Of a DNA stretch of 64,000 bases, positions 1-9,159 are shown piece after piece. The notes under the pieces were generated by a model, which saw nothing but the letters and a program-made list of their open reading frames with translations, was not told where the DNA came from and ran no database searches. The stretch is from Nostoc sp. T09. Its GTDB lineage: Bacteria > Cyanobacteriota > Cyanobacteriia > Cyanobacteriales > Nostocaceae. The stretch covers positions 24,536-88,535 of the forward strand of contig NZ_MTAV01000135.1 in NCBI RefSeq assembly GCF_002154695.1. Direction: 5' to 3'. Each line of letters begins with the position of its first letter. Within the stretch, counting starts at the first letter, position 1. A program made the position numbers and the translations under genes.

Positions 1-1499
1 TCTAGCTTGACAAAATTATTATCTTCCTGTCCCAACAGTTTTGCCATTTCTCGCCCTAAACGCGCCACTCGAATTGCATCTTCTGCGGTTTGACAACCTG
101 CTGTATTGGGTAACATCCAAATTTTCTGCCAATTCAGTGCTTCGGCTAAACCTTCGTGTCCGGGAGCTTTGGTTTGTACTCGCCGCACTGCTACGGTAAC
201 GATTTGGCACTCACTTGCGGTAATACTCTGCTGCATTTCTTCAATGCTGCGATATTTACCAGTACCAGTCATTAAGCGAGATTGAAAGGTTTTGCCAGCA
301 ATAGTCAGTGCTGAGTCTTGAGTGTGGAGTAGAGAATTGTCTAAAGCAACAATAGGATGATGCCCATTGGAGAAATTGGCAGAGTGAGTGAGCATGGAGG
401 TAGATTTTTTGGGGAGGAAGCGCGAATAGTGAAAATGAGAAAGTAAGGGGTCTGACTTTTGTTCGGAAATCAAATCGGCAATTAAAGCGGCGGTTACGGG
501 TGCTAGCAAAATGCCATTGCGATAATGACCAACAGCCAAAGTTAAATTTTTACACGGGCTGGTACCCAGAATTGGTAACTCGTCAGGGGTAGCTGGACGA
601 AATCCCCACCAAAATTCCTCTATAGAATAATCCTGCAATTGCGGATAGAGGCGGATAGCTTTTTGCAGTAGGCTTTGAATACCTACGGGGGTGTTGTGAG
701 GAGTAAAACCAACATCTTCGCTAGTCGCGCCAATAATAATCGAGCGATTCCTTCTAGGGACAATGTAAATCTCTTGCCCATACAAAACTCTTGTTAGAGG
801 CAATTCTGGCTCAAATTCTGGCACCCGCACCCGCAGCATTTGCCCTTTTCGCGGACGCACGGGTAAGGGTAATAATTCGTTTGACCAAGCACCTGTGGCT
901 AATACATAATGATCAGCGTGAATTACTCCCATACTGGTTTGCACGCCTAGCACTTTGCCTTGCTGCTGTAAAAATGCTTCGACGCTGATGCCATCTTTGA
1001 GTTCAACACCAAGAGCCTCAGCCGCCGTCCACAGAACGCGTGCTAAGGCACGATTGTCTACTTGTCCATCTTCGGGATACCACCAGCCACCAACTACTTC
1101 TGCTGCCAATCCAGGCTGATATTGCCCAATTGCTGTTTGATCTAACCAGTAAGCAGGTGATTCACGGGCTGATGGTAGCAAAGCCGCATTTTTCTGGTCT
1201 TGCTGTTCGTAAACAGGAGCTAAGATGCCACAGGGCCAGTAACTACTAGATAAACCAGCGAGTTCTTCAAGCTTGCGCGTCCAGTCTGGATATAGAGCAC
1301 GCGATCGCCAGCATAAAGCATACATGGCTTCATCTGTGATCTTTTCCGCATCTGGTGCTAGCATCCCAGCCGCCGCATGGCTTGCAGCAGCGTTAAAATC
1401 ACGGCAAAGCACGGTGACATTTGCCCCGCGCAGTTTCAGTTCTACGGCGATCGCCAAGCCAATAACGCCGCCGCCAATAATTAAAATGTCACTAGTCAT
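1..1499 (-). CDS. thiO-thiG: Bifunctional glycine oxidase ThiO / thiazole synthase ThiG (partial, runs off left edge)
   Basis: The open frame from the ATG at 1499 has no stop before the left edge, so it is 5'-complete and 3'-truncated. The N-terminus has a Rossmann FAD motif (IIGGGVIGLA), followed by a glycine-oxidase/DadA-type body (residues about 1-365) and, after a linker, the start of a ThiG domain (LMTGTGKYRS, then APGHEGL). ThiO makes the glycine imine and ThiG uses it to build the thiazole phosphate of thiamine. ThiO-ThiG fusions are typical of cyanobacteria. The catalytic ThiG lysine lies outside the window. The start ATG sits inside a CTAATGA heptamer repeat; the ATG one unit upstream (1506) runs into a stop after four codons. 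Confidence 0.93.
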   Translation of the reverse strand, partial: MTSDILIIGGGVIGLAIAVELKLRGANVTVLCRDFNAAASHAAAGMLAPDAEKITDEAMYALCWRSRALYPDWTRKLEELAGLSSSYWPCGILAPVYEQQDQKNAALLPSARESPAYWLDQTAIGQYQPGLAAEVVGGWWYPEDGQVDNRALARVLWTAAEALGVELKDGISVEAFLQQQGKVLGVQTSMGVIHADHYVLATGAWSNELLPLPVRPRKGQMLRVRVPEFEPELPLTRVLYGQEIYIVPRRNRSIIIGATSEDVGFTPHNTPVGIQSLLQKAIRLYPQLQDYSIEEFWWGFRPATPDELPILGTSPCKNLTLAVGHYRNGILLAPVTAALIADLISEQKSDPLLSHFHYSRFLPKKSTSMLTHSANFSNGHHPIVALDNSLLHTQDSALTIAGKTFQSRLMTGTGKYRSIEEMQQSITASECQIVTVAVRRVQTKAPGHEGLAEALNWQKIWMLPNTAGCQTAEDAIRVARLGREMAKLLGQEDNNFVKL

Positions 1500-1600
1500 T
1501 AGTCATTAGTCATACATTATTAGCCATTTATCATTAGTACATAACTAACAACTCATAACTAATAACTCATCACTCATAACTTATAACTTATAACTCGCAA
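1491..1600. repeat. Short tandem repeats at the thiO start
   Basis: TCATTAG heptamers (1496-1502 and 1503-1509) are followed by a degenerate run of ATAACTCAT/ATAACTTAT words up to about 1600. This is the short tandemly repeated repetitive type known from heterocystous cyanobacteria. On the minus strand the units read CTAATGA and contain the thiO start codon at 1497-1499. Confidence 0.8.
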
Positions 1601-1617
1601 CCAATGACTAGCAACCT

Positions 1618-1983
1618 CTACCACAAGGCACGAATCGGTTGTGAGTTTTGATTGTCATCACTAGATTGGGTATCTGTAGATTGAGTGTCCGTGGATTGAG
1701 TATCTGTAGTGTTTGTGTCTGAAGAGTTTTCTGTATCTGAAGTTGAGTCGTTAGTCGAGGTATTATTTTGAGCAACGCTGCGTCTGCTTTCAGTTGTAGA
1801 ATCGTTATTCCTACCCGCAGCTGTACTATTAACATTAATATTAGCTGGGAGAACTTTTGAGGTTCTACCACCGGGAGGAACGCTGGCACTTTGTACGCCC
1901 ATAGGAAAGTTGATGCCTAGCAATGTACCCAGCAATATCGCCAAGCCTCCAGCCATTAGAATTAGCGGTGTCCATCTACCCAT
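1618..1983 (-). CDS. Hypothetical membrane-anchored protein with Ser/Thr/Asp-rich tail
   Basis: About 121 residues. I chose the ATG at 1983 because an AAGGAG ribosome site lies just upstream (minus strand, about 1991-1997); an upstream in-frame start would add 18 residues but has no such site. After MGRWTPLILM comes one hydrophobic segment (residues about 5-27). The rest is low-complexity, rich in Asn, Ser, Thr, Asp and Gln, with repeated TDTQS units. I do not recognise a family. It is probably a single-pass membrane protein with a disordered extracytoplasmic tail. The repeated codons make the 3' part prone to length changes. Confidence 0.6.
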   Translation of the reverse strand: MGRWTPLILMAGGLAILLGTLLGINFPMGVQSASVPPGGRTSKVLPANINVNSTAAGRNNDSTTESRRSVAQNNTSTNDSTSDTENSSDTNTTDTQSTDTQSTDTQSSDDNQNSQPIRALW

Positions 1984-2469
1984 TTTTTTGCTCCTTATTA
2001 ACCTTACTGTTGTCCACTTTATTTGAGAAATTGCCAAAATTTGACAGATTTTGGTTCTCTGATATTGATTGCCATATAAACCTCAGTCAGTACGTCAGGC
2101 TAAACGCAGGTCTGTTGTAGGAGAATGGGAGGAAGCGAACGCTGCGTTTAATTACGCTGATTCGCTGCTGATACTTCGCCTTCTACCTTAACTGTACAGC
2201 TACCACATCGCCAACCCAGCGATAATTTATTACCTTAACACCGCTATTTTAGAGTTCAATACTATTGTGCAGCAAAGTTCTTCTTTAGTTGGCTCCGCAA
2301 TGGACACTATTTGCCTTAGTCTTTGGGTAACATAACCTGCTTTGTTGATCGCATATACTCATTAGATTTGCTCTTTAGCTAGTAGCTTAGGCATTGTTGA
2401 ATTAGCAAACTGGCTTTTTGTTGTATGTTGGCACATAGCCTTGAAAGTTGTCTCGCAAGTTCCAGTCTT
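1984..2469. other. Intergenic region between two divergent genes
   Basis: About 490 bases between the membrane protein and cimA, so it should hold both promoters. No convincing RNA gene, riboswitch or conserved small ORF was recognised. A GC-rich patch near 2130-2165 resembles fragments of dispersed repeats. Confidence 0.4.
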
Positions 2470-4164
2470 ATGACCACAAATCCCTCACCTCAACTTTGGC
2501 TCTATGACACTACGCTACGGGATGGTACTCAGCGCGAAGGACTATCAGTGTCTATAGAAGATAAGTTACGCATTGCCAAAAGACTCGATCAACTAGGAAT
2601 TCCCTTCATTGAAGGTGGTTGGCCTGGCGCCAATCCGAAGGATGTACAATTTTTCTGGCAATTACAGGAAGATCCGCTCAAACAAGCAGAAGTTGTAGCT
2701 TTTTGCTCAACACGCCGCCCTAACACCACTGCTGCATCTGAACCGATGCTCCAAGCCATTTTGGCGGCGGGGACACGCTGGGTAACAGTTTTTGGCAAGT
2801 CTTGGGATTTACACGTCACAACAGGTCTCAAAACGACTCTAGACGAGAATTTAGCCATGATCCGCGATACGATTGAGTCTCTTTGTGCCCAAGGGCGGCG
2901 CGTGATCTACGATGCAGAACATTGGTTTGATGGCTACAAGCAAAATCAGGATTATGCTTTACAGACATTAGAGGCTGCGATCGCAGCTGGTGCTGAATGG
3001 CTAGTGCTCTGTGATACTAATGGCGGTACTTTACCCCATGAAGTTAGCCAAATTGTGCAAGCAGTCAACAATCATTTGTCATTGGTCATTTGTCAAGAAC
3101 TAATGACTAATGACAAAGGACAAAGGACAATACCCCAAATTGGCATTCACACTCATAATGACTCCGATATGGCAGTTGCCAATGCCTTAGCTGCTGTCAT
3201 GTCCGGGGCGAAGATGGTACAAGGTACAATCAACGGTTACGGTGAACGTTGTGGTAATGCTAACCTCTGTTCGTTAATTCCCAATTTACAATTGAAGTTG
3301 GGTTATAGCTGTATAGGTGAAGACGAGCTCGCGCAACTTACAGAAGCCAGCCACTTTGTCAGCGAAGTAGTAAACCTGGCTCCTGATGAACACGCACCCT
3401 TTGTCGGGAGGTCAGCATTTGCTCACAAAGGCGGTATTCATGTATCCGCAGTGGAACGCAATCCCCTGACTTACGAACATATTGAGCCAGAACAAGTAGG
3501 AAATCGTCGCCGCATTGTAATTTCTGAACAGTCTGGACTCAGCAATGTTTTAGCGAAAGCCCGGACTTTTGGTATCGAATTAGATCAGCATCAACCAGAA
3601 GCACGGCAAATTCTGCAACGGATGAAAGACTTGGAGAGTGAAGGATATCAATTTGAAGCCGCCGAAGCCAGTTTTGCACTTTTGATGTACGAAGCTTTGG
3701 GAGAACGCCAGCAGTTTTTTGAAATTAAAGGTTTCCAAGTCCACTGCGATTTGATTGAAGGCAAACAAACAAGCAGCGCTCTAGCGACAATTAAAGTAGC
3801 TGTCAACGGTCAGAATATTTTGGAGGCTGCGGAAGGTAATGGCCCTGTGGCGGCTTTGGATGCTGCTTTACGCAAGGCTTTGTTAAACTTTTACCCCCAA
3901 ATAGCAGCTTTTGAGTTAACAGATTATAAAGTGCGTATTCTTAATGGACACACAGGTACAGCAGCCAAAACACGGGCACTGGTAGAATCAGGTAATGGCC
4001 ATCAACGCTGGACCACCGTAGGAGTTTCGACAAATATTTTGGAGGCTTCCTATCAAGCTGTAGTAGAAGGATTGGAGTATGGTTTGTTGCTGCACTCGCA
4101 AACGGAACCCGTATTTATCTCTACCCAGAAGTCGAAAGCTGAAAACACAAGAATTTCTGAGTAA
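2470..4164 (+). CDS. cimA: (R)-citramalate synthase
   Basis: 564 residues from the ATG at 2470; an upstream ATG (2425) would add 15 residues unlike the family N-terminus. Member of the isopropylmalate/homocitrate/citramalate synthase family: DTTLRDGTQREG at residues 13-24, metal-binding HTHND at 227-231, then GYGERCGNANL and KGGIHVSAVERN. Residues about 420-550 form the LeuA-type regulatory domain. The motif pattern fits the CimA branch, which condenses pyruvate and acetyl-CoA for isoleucine synthesis, rather than LeuA. An array of 7-bp repeats (3072-3127) is translated as about 19 residues just before HTHND, where I remember homologues being shorter. The gene appears to be monocistronic. Confidence 0.9.
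   Translation: MTTNPSPQLWLYDTTLRDGTQREGLSVSIEDKLRIAKRLDQLGIPFIEGGWPGANPKDVQFFWQLQEDPLKQAEVVAFCSTRRPNTTAASEPMLQAILAAGTRWVTVFGKSWDLHVTTGLKTTLDENLAMIRDTIESLCAQGRRVIYDAEHWFDGYKQNQDYALQTLEAAIAAGAEWLVLCDTNGGTLPHEVSQIVQAVNNHLSLVICQELMTNDKGQRTIPQIGIHTHNDSDMAVANALAAVMSGAKMVQGTINGYGERCGNANLCSLIPNLQLKLGYSCIGEDELAQLTEASHFVSEVVNLAPDEHAPFVGRSAFAHKGGIHVSAVERNPLTYEHIEPEQVGNRRRIVISEQSGLSNVLAKARTFGIELDQHQPEARQILQRMKDLESEGYQFEAAEASFALLMYEALGERQQFFEIKGFQVHCDLIEGKQTSSALATIKVAVNGQNILEAAEGNGPVAALDAALRKALLNFYPQIAAFELTDYKVRILNGHTGTAAKTRALVESGNGHQRWTTVGVSTNILEASYQAVVEGLEYGLLLHSQTEPVFISTQKSKAENTRISE
3072..3127. repeat. Intragenic heptamer array inside cimA
   Basis: Eight consecutive 7-mers: TCATTTG, TCATTGG, TCATTTG, TCAAGAA, CTAATGA twice, CAAAGGA twice. 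The second half is roughly the reverse complement of the first, so the RNA could form an imperfect hairpin. It is read through in frame and codes for residues 201-220 of CimA. Confidence 0.85.
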
Positions 4165-4343
4165 AAGTGTTAGCTGGTCGCCTGCATATCAATCATCCGC
4201 AGCCTAATTGCCATTCCCAGATAGAGCATCTTTGATCATTCCCACACCTTAAAAATCTGCTTGGTAATCTGGGGAATACCAAGAAAATTCTACCGCTAGC
4301 CACAGTCTGACATCCCAATCACTAATCTGTGCTAGCACTGCTT

Positions 4344-4577
4344 TTACGCGAAACTATCCCAGGCTTGAGCAACCAATTTGCTGAGCCAGCGCCGTTGCTG
4401 TTTATCGAGCATGGGATCGTCGGCTAGCACTTGCGCGGTTAGCTCTTCCAAAGATTGACCCTGCGATCGCACAATTTTAATAACTCCGGCGATCGCAGAT
4501 GCAACTAGTTCTTCATCAACAGGTCTTTGTTGCAGGGCAACAATGTCTTGGGGGCTGTCTGGGATGGGATAATTCAT
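4344..4577 (-). CDS. Small conserved hypothetical protein (77 aa)
   Basis: Acidic, probably helical 77-residue protein starting MNYPIPDSPQ, with a central VASAIAGVIKIVRSQGQS helix and a C-terminus QQRRWLSKLVAQAW. No signal peptide or membrane segment. I recall similar short proteins in other cyanobacteria next to cimA but know no function. It faces away from cruA (plus strand, 160 bases away) and converges with cimA. HIP1-like GCGATCGCA words occur in the coding sequence, as in the neighbours. The coding call rests on length, composition and context. Confidence 0.65.
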   Translation of the reverse strand: MNYPIPDSPQDIVALQQRPVDEELVASAIAGVIKIVRSQGQSLEELTAQVLADDPMLDKQQRRWLSKLVAQAWDSFA

Positions 4578-4737
4578 GGCGTGGGTTTACAGAAATTCAG
4601 AATGAACAATATGTTTGACAAATTATTAAAATTTCTTTACCAAATCTTTATGCAACTGATAGGGCGGAGTTTAGCGTATTTCATACCTTCTTGAAATCTG
4701 TCTTAGTGAGTAGATTTAGCGGAGACGTCAGAAACCA

Positions 4738-6879
4738 ATGAAAGAAATACTTTATTTAGAAATTCCGACTCCAAATACGGCTGCTGTATGCGGTTGGCTG
4801 CAAGAAGAATTTCAACCGGGAACTGGTGAAAAAATAATCACTCCAGACGGATTTCGCCTCAGAGTAACTGCTGAAACTACAACTGCTGGGATGGCTATTT
4901 CCGAAAATTTACCGAGGGAACTTTCAATATTTGTCTGGTCGGTGCAGCGAACTACTTATTTAAAAGTGTTCCGTTGGGCAGATAAACCCTTTCCCCAAGA
5001 AGGGCAAATCATACACCGCCTGATTGCTGACATCAGAAGCCGCTTTCCTCTTAACTACCCTGAACCCCCAGCAATTGATTTATCCCAACAATCGATTTTT
5101 GAAGCCCTAGCACCCTATTACCCCCTTACAGTCAAATATTTTCAGAAAATGCCCAATGGGGAATACGACTTAAAACGAGCCTATTGGTGGGAGCAACGAT
5201 GGCGTGAAGGTGTACGCAATCCGCAGCAGCCCCGTCAGGTGGTGTTCTCAAATAGCAGGGGCGCAGGGGCACAGGGAAGCAGGGGAGATAAGAAAGTAGT
5301 GTCTTCCTCATCTCTCTCATCCCCTACCTACGACATCATCTACATTGGCGGCGCGTTAGGTGCCATTCATGCAGCTGTTATGGCGAAATTGGGATATAAA
5401 GTCCTACTAGTGGAACGAATGCCCTTTGGGCGGATGAACCGGGAATGGAATATTTCTCGTGATGAACTCCAAAGCTTAGTTAATTTAGGTTTGGTGACTA
5501 ATAGCGAACTAGAAACTGTGATTGCGCGCGAGTATAAAGACGGGTTTAATAAATTTTTTGATGGTAATAATCCAGCTAAATTGCGATCGCCTGTTTTGCA
5601 TACTCCTACAGTTTTAAATATCGCTCTCGACTCTGATAAATGGCTGCAAATGTGCGGTCAAAAGATGCGCGCCGCAGGTGGTGAAATTTGGGATGAAACA
5701 GAGTTTTTGCGTGCAGATATTGACCAATCTCAAGTTTTAATTACTGTCAAGCATTTACCTAGTCAACAAGAAAAGCAAGTAAGCGGACGACTGCTAGTAG
5801 ATGCGATGGGTACAGCCTCCCCAATTGCTTGGCAATTAAATGGTGGTCGGGCTTTTGATAGCGTATGTCCTACAGTGGGGGCAGTAATTGACAAGGGATT
5901 TGAAGCCCAAGTCTGGGATTCGCAGTATGGAGACGTTCTCTACAGCCACGGGGATATTTCTCGTGGGAGACAATTAATTTGGGAATTGTTTCCCGGAATC
6001 GAAGAAGAATTAACAATTTATTTGTTTCATTACCACGAAGTCCATCCGCAAAATCCTGGTTCCTTGTTAGAGATGTACGAGGACTTTTTCACGATTTTGC
6101 CAGAGTATCGGCGGTGCGATGTAGATAAACTGGTATGGAAAAAACCGACCTTCGGCTATATACCAGGGCATTTTAGTGTAGGAAGTAGCGATCGCACAGT
6201 TGCTTTTGACCGCTTAATTGCGATTGGTGACGCCGCATCACTCCAGTCTCCCCTTGTCTTTACTGGCTTTGGTTCCCTAGTACGCAACTTAGAACGCCTA
6301 ACAAAACTTTTGGATACCGCCCTTAAGCATAACCTGTTGAGTTTCCGCCACTTAAACCGAATTCGTGCCTACCAAAGTAACGTTTCTGTGACTTGGCTAT
6401 TTTCTAAAGGCATGATGGTGCCAACAGGTAAATTTTTGCCACCCCAAAGAATCAACTCTATGCTCAATACCTTCTTTGGGCTATTGGCAGATGAACCCCC
6501 AGAGGTAGCAGATAATTTCATTAAGGATCGGTGCGATTGGTTAACCTTTAACCGCCTAGCAATCAAAGCAGCAGGTAAAAACCCTGCCCTGCTATTGTGG
6601 ATTTGGGAACTTGCCGGACCGAGGGATTTAGTAAGATGGCTTGGCAATTATTTTAACTTTAGTCGTCATGCCCTCGTCAGTGCTGTGCTAAGTGGTTGGT
6701 TTCCCCGGTTTCTCAATCAAATAAGTCCTTGGCTGGAACCCCGCAATCCGTCACTGTGGTTGCAACTATTAGCTATTAACTACGCTATCACCGCAGGTAA
6801 ACCGCGATCGCCAAATCAGCTAGTAAAAGTCAACAAAGAAGACACAATTCAAAAATCAGAAGCGAGAATTCTCAATTAG
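4738..6879 (+). CDS. cruA: FAD-dependent lycopene cyclase, CruA/CruP family
   Basis: 713 residues. The N-terminal part (1-165) precedes a Rossmann FAD domain starting near residue 199 (YDIIYIGGALGAIHAA). The NREWNISRDEL motif and later GRLLVDAMGTASPIAWQL are hallmarks of CruA/CruP proteins, which cyclise lycopene or act as its paralogue in carotenoid metabolism. It acts at thylakoid or envelope membranes without obvious transmembrane helices. Residues about 173-197 are a low-complexity Gly/Ser linker encoded by a G-rich/C-rich repeat that looks like an in-frame insertion. The TAG stop is contained in the first unit of a heptamer array. I favour CruA over CruP from overall sequence and its position beside cimA, but cannot settle it without alignment. 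Confidence 0.8.
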   Translation: MKEILYLEIPTPNTAAVCGWLQEEFQPGTGEKIITPDGFRLRVTAETTTAGMAISENLPRELSIFVWSVQRTTYLKVFRWADKPFPQEGQIIHRLIADIRSRFPLNYPEPPAIDLSQQSIFEALAPYYPLTVKYFQKMPNGEYDLKRAYWWEQRWREGVRNPQQPRQVVFSNSRGAGAQGSRGDKKVVSSSSLSSPTYDIIYIGGALGAIHAAVMAKLGYKVLLVERMPFGRMNREWNISRDELQSLVNLGLVTNSELETVIAREYKDGFNKFFDGNNPAKLRSPVLHTPTVLNIALDSDKWLQMCGQKMRAAGGEIWDETEFLRADIDQSQVLITVKHLPSQQEKQVSGRLLVDAMGTASPIAWQLNGGRAFDSVCPTVGAVIDKGFEAQVWDSQYGDVLYSHGDISRGRQLIWELFPGIEEELTIYLFHYHEVHPQNPGSLLEMYEDFFTILPEYRRCDVDKLVWKKPTFGYIPGHFSVGSSDRTVAFDRLIAIGDAASLQSPLVFTGFGSLVRNLERLTKLLDTALKHNLLSFRHLNRIRAYQSNVSVTWLFSKGMMVPTGKFLPPQRINSMLNTFFGLLADEPPEVADNFIKDRCDWLTFNRLAIKAAGKNPALLLWIWELAGPRDLVRWLGNYFNFSRHALVSAVLSGWFPRFLNQISPWLEPRNPSLWLQLLAINYAITAGKPRSPNQLVKVNKEDTIQKSEARILN
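5254..5326. repeat. In-frame G-rich / C-rich repeat inside cruA
   Basis: The strand shows GCAGGGGCGCAGGGGCACAG followed by AAGCAGGGGAG, then a polypyrimidine part (CTTCCTCATCTCTCTCATCC). The right part is roughly complementary to the left. This AGCAGGGG-type repeat is common between cyanobacterial genes; here it is translated as a Gly/Ser linker. Confidence 0.75.
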
Positions 6880-6929
6880 TCATTGGTCATTGGTCATTGG
6901 TCATTGGACTCTTGACCCTTGACCCTTGA
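6876..6929. repeat. Heptamer array at the cruA stop codon
   Basis: TTAGTCA, then TTGGTCA three times, then TTGGACT and CCCTTGA-type units. The first unit contains the cruA stop codon (TAG, 6877-6879). Confidence 0.85.
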
Positions 6930-6931
6930 AC

Positions 6932-6972
6932 GCCAGTTGCTACCCTACGGGAAACCCGCGCAGTGCACTGGC
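6932..6972. repeat. Palindromic dispersed repeat (GCCAGT...ACTGGC)
   Basis: The arms GCCAGT (6932-6937) and ACTGGC (6967-6972) enclose TACCCTACGGGAAACCCGCG. Related sequences occur at about 20913-20953 and 61407-61428. It lies between convergent genes and may also help end transcription. Confidence 0.6.
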
Positions 6973-6981
6973 TCCCCTTGA

Positions 6982-8583
6982 CTACTGATTTTTCTGACGA
7001 AAATTTGGTAACTCCACAGATGCCAAAGACTTGCGCCCCTTGGGTGGACGTTTGGGATAAATTACTGGTGAGGGTGATTTATTGTCGGTATTAGAGTCAT
7101 CAGATGAATCTTGACCTACATCTGCCAAAGGCAAATCAACCTGACTCAATTGAGAAATTTCTGACCAATAGTCTTCATTTTCTACTGTTACAGTTGTTTG
7201 AGCGATCGGTGAAGTTGGGGACGCTGATGATTTGTTAGCTGATGAAGCGTTATTTACTACCCAACTGATAGAGGAATTGATTTCGTTTGCATACTGCGTT
7301 TCCGTTACAGCGTTTGGTTCTTCATCATCTACAACAGTTGTTGCCGAAGTTTCCCAAATAGATACATCATCATCAGCTTGATTGCTATCTACATCTGGCT
7401 CAATAGCGGATAGTGAAGATATAGATGCTGGCTGAGAGGCGAAAAACATTTGGATGAGGTTATCGATTTGCTCATCAATGTTTGATGACCCTAAAGCTGA
7501 AACTACTTCAGCCTGAGTAGGAGAATCGTCAATGATCTGGGATGACTCTAAAAGTGGAACGGCTTCTGGTAAAGTATCTGGTTGTGCTGGGGTTGACTTG
7601 TCTTCCCGGCCTGGCCAATCCCAAGGCGAGGATGGAGTAGTAGGAGGTTCAGTTTTATGATGTGAGGGTTGTGCTGAAGATTCCTTCCGGGAAGTATCTA
7701 AATTATCAGTTAAAGATTCTGGTTCTGCTGACCAAGGTTTAATTGGCTGTGCATTAGGAAACAAAGACCGAGCTTTTTTTGAGAATCTTGATTGCTTAGT
7801 ATTTTTATCGCGGGGATGACTTGCAGTATCTTCTAAGGAATCGTCACCAGGGACAGGTGTCTCCAAACACTTTTCCAGAGCCGCTTTAAATTGTAGTGTC
7901 TGGCGTTGTTGCCGCATTAGCCTAGTACGCAACTCTCGACAGGAAGTTTCTGACTGCAATAGCTGTTGAGACTGTTCACCATAGTTAGTTTGCAGTAGCG
8001 AACATTCCCTCTCTAATTGGGCAAGGCGTTGTTGGCTAATTTGTAACTGTGCTTTATAAGTTTCAATGAAAATTTCTTGACGCTGAACGTTTTGTACAGC
8101 AGTTTCTAATTGTTGGAATAAAGATTTTATTTGTTCTTGAGCTGCGGCCAGTTCCTGAGTTTGTTGGTTGAGCATTGACTCGGTGACGCTAGCGCGTTTT
8201 TTCTGCCACTGCACAGCCTTTTCTGAGCCAGCTAAGTCATCTTTGAGTTTTTCTACCTGTTCATACAAGCCATTGTTAGCTGAACGCAATTCTTCATTCA
8301 ATGTCAGCAGTTTCTGAAATTCAGAATCTATCAAGGCTTGCTTTTTAATATCAGGTTCAGCAACCCAGTCCTGCTTAGTTGCATCTATTGGGATATCTGG
8401 AACTTGAGTTTCACGCTGTTCGTCTTTTGCTGGCTGAAGAAGTGGCAATTTTTGAATTGCCATATTGTCATGAGGCACAACAGCATAAAACGGACAATTC
8501 GCCTGCTCTTGTTGTGGCGAATTAGCAGAATTTAAGGATTCACTAAAAGCCCCATTGTTTGAGGGTTCAGCTTCATTCATCAC
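6982..8583 (-). CDS. Coiled-coil hypothetical protein (533 aa)
   Basis: No signal peptide or membrane segment. Residues about 75-240 are a long, Gln/Glu/Leu-rich coiled coil (LQTNYGEQSQQLLQSETS and similar). The remaining C-terminal half is Ser/Pro/Asp-rich and probably disordered, ending in a basic patch (PKRPPKGRKSLASVELPNF). I do not recognise an enzyme domain. It may be a scaffolding or cell-organisation protein, a guess from architecture alone. Starts with ATGATG; either codon could be used. It converges with cruA, with a heptamer array and palindrome in between. Confidence 0.75.
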   Translation of the reverse strand: MMNEAEPSNNGAFSESLNSANSPQQEQANCPFYAVVPHDNMAIQKLPLLQPAKDEQRETQVPDIPIDATKQDWVAEPDIKKQALIDSEFQKLLTLNEELRSANNGLYEQVEKLKDDLAGSEKAVQWQKKRASVTESMLNQQTQELAAAQEQIKSLFQQLETAVQNVQRQEIFIETYKAQLQISQQRLAQLERECSLLQTNYGEQSQQLLQSETSCRELRTRLMRQQRQTLQFKAALEKCLETPVPGDDSLEDTASHPRDKNTKQSRFSKKARSLFPNAQPIKPWSAEPESLTDNLDTSRKESSAQPSHHKTEPPTTPSSPWDWPGREDKSTPAQPDTLPEAVPLLESSQIIDDSPTQAEVVSALGSSNIDEQIDNLIQMFFASQPASISSLSAIEPDVDSNQADDDVSIWETSATTVVDDEEPNAVTETQYANEINSSISWVVNNASSANKSSASPTSPIAQTTVTVENEDYWSEISQLSQVDLPLADVGQDSSDDSNTDNKSPSPVIYPKRPPKGRKSLASVELPNFRQKNQ

Positions 8584-9045
8584 TCTTGACCCACCTGCTT
8601 AAAATTGTTCAGCAGTGCTGGCATTAGCATTGCTTATCGATTGTGTCCGAATCGGCATTGACGCGAGTAGCTGGGGGAAACCTGAGAAGTCCCTGGCTGT
8701 AGCCGTGGGGAGAGTTACTCTAGAAGCCAAGTGTAGCTGCTCCTCCAGCATGAGTAATTAATCATTGATTTCAGTGTTCCCCATTTTGCATCTAGAACTG
8801 ATGACGTTATAACATTACAAGGTTCTTCCCCGCCAACATGAGGATGACGGGAAAACCAGTTCAGATGCTGATTACAGGTGCGATCCTGCTTGATTTTAAT
8901 CAATAGTTATTAAGTAATAACTGACTTGCACGAAGTCATGCACTAGGGAAGTTTTAGCACTGTATCTAATTTAGCAAACAGCCTGCCCTCAGCTGCAAAT
9001 AATCTGAGAAATCGGGAAAGCGGTGCAGGAAGGTGAGAATTTGAG
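8584..9045. other. Intergenic region, 460 bases
   Basis: Between the end of the Ig/propeller gene and the start of the coiled-coil gene (both minus strand). It holds a GC-rich hairpin-prone patch around 8655-8715 with a GGGGAAACCTG word resembling the dispersed palindromes, and no supported gene. An open frame at 8715-8903 has no ribosome site or recognisable motif. Confidence 0.4.
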
Positions 9046-9159
9046 TTGTTAGGGCAGCCAATGAGGAGCGAATCCGTCAAGGGGAAGCTTCTCTGGCTTA
9101 ATTTGTTAGGGCAGCCAATGAGGAGCGAATCCGTCAAGGGGAAGCTTCTCTGGCTTAAT
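9046..9159. repeat. Perfect 57-bp tandem duplication at a gene's 3' end
   Basis: 9046-9102 and 9103-9159 are identical 57-base copies, with no mismatch seen. The second copy carries the last 17 codons and the TAA stop of the minus-strand gene 9106-10602. The first copy lies just beyond the stop in the same frame and repeats the C-terminal coding sequence. Confidence 0.95.

Noticed and set aside
5132..5320. 62-residue minus-strand frame inside cruA
   Set aside because: Lies entirely within cruA in antisense and depends on the repeat insertion; no independent support.
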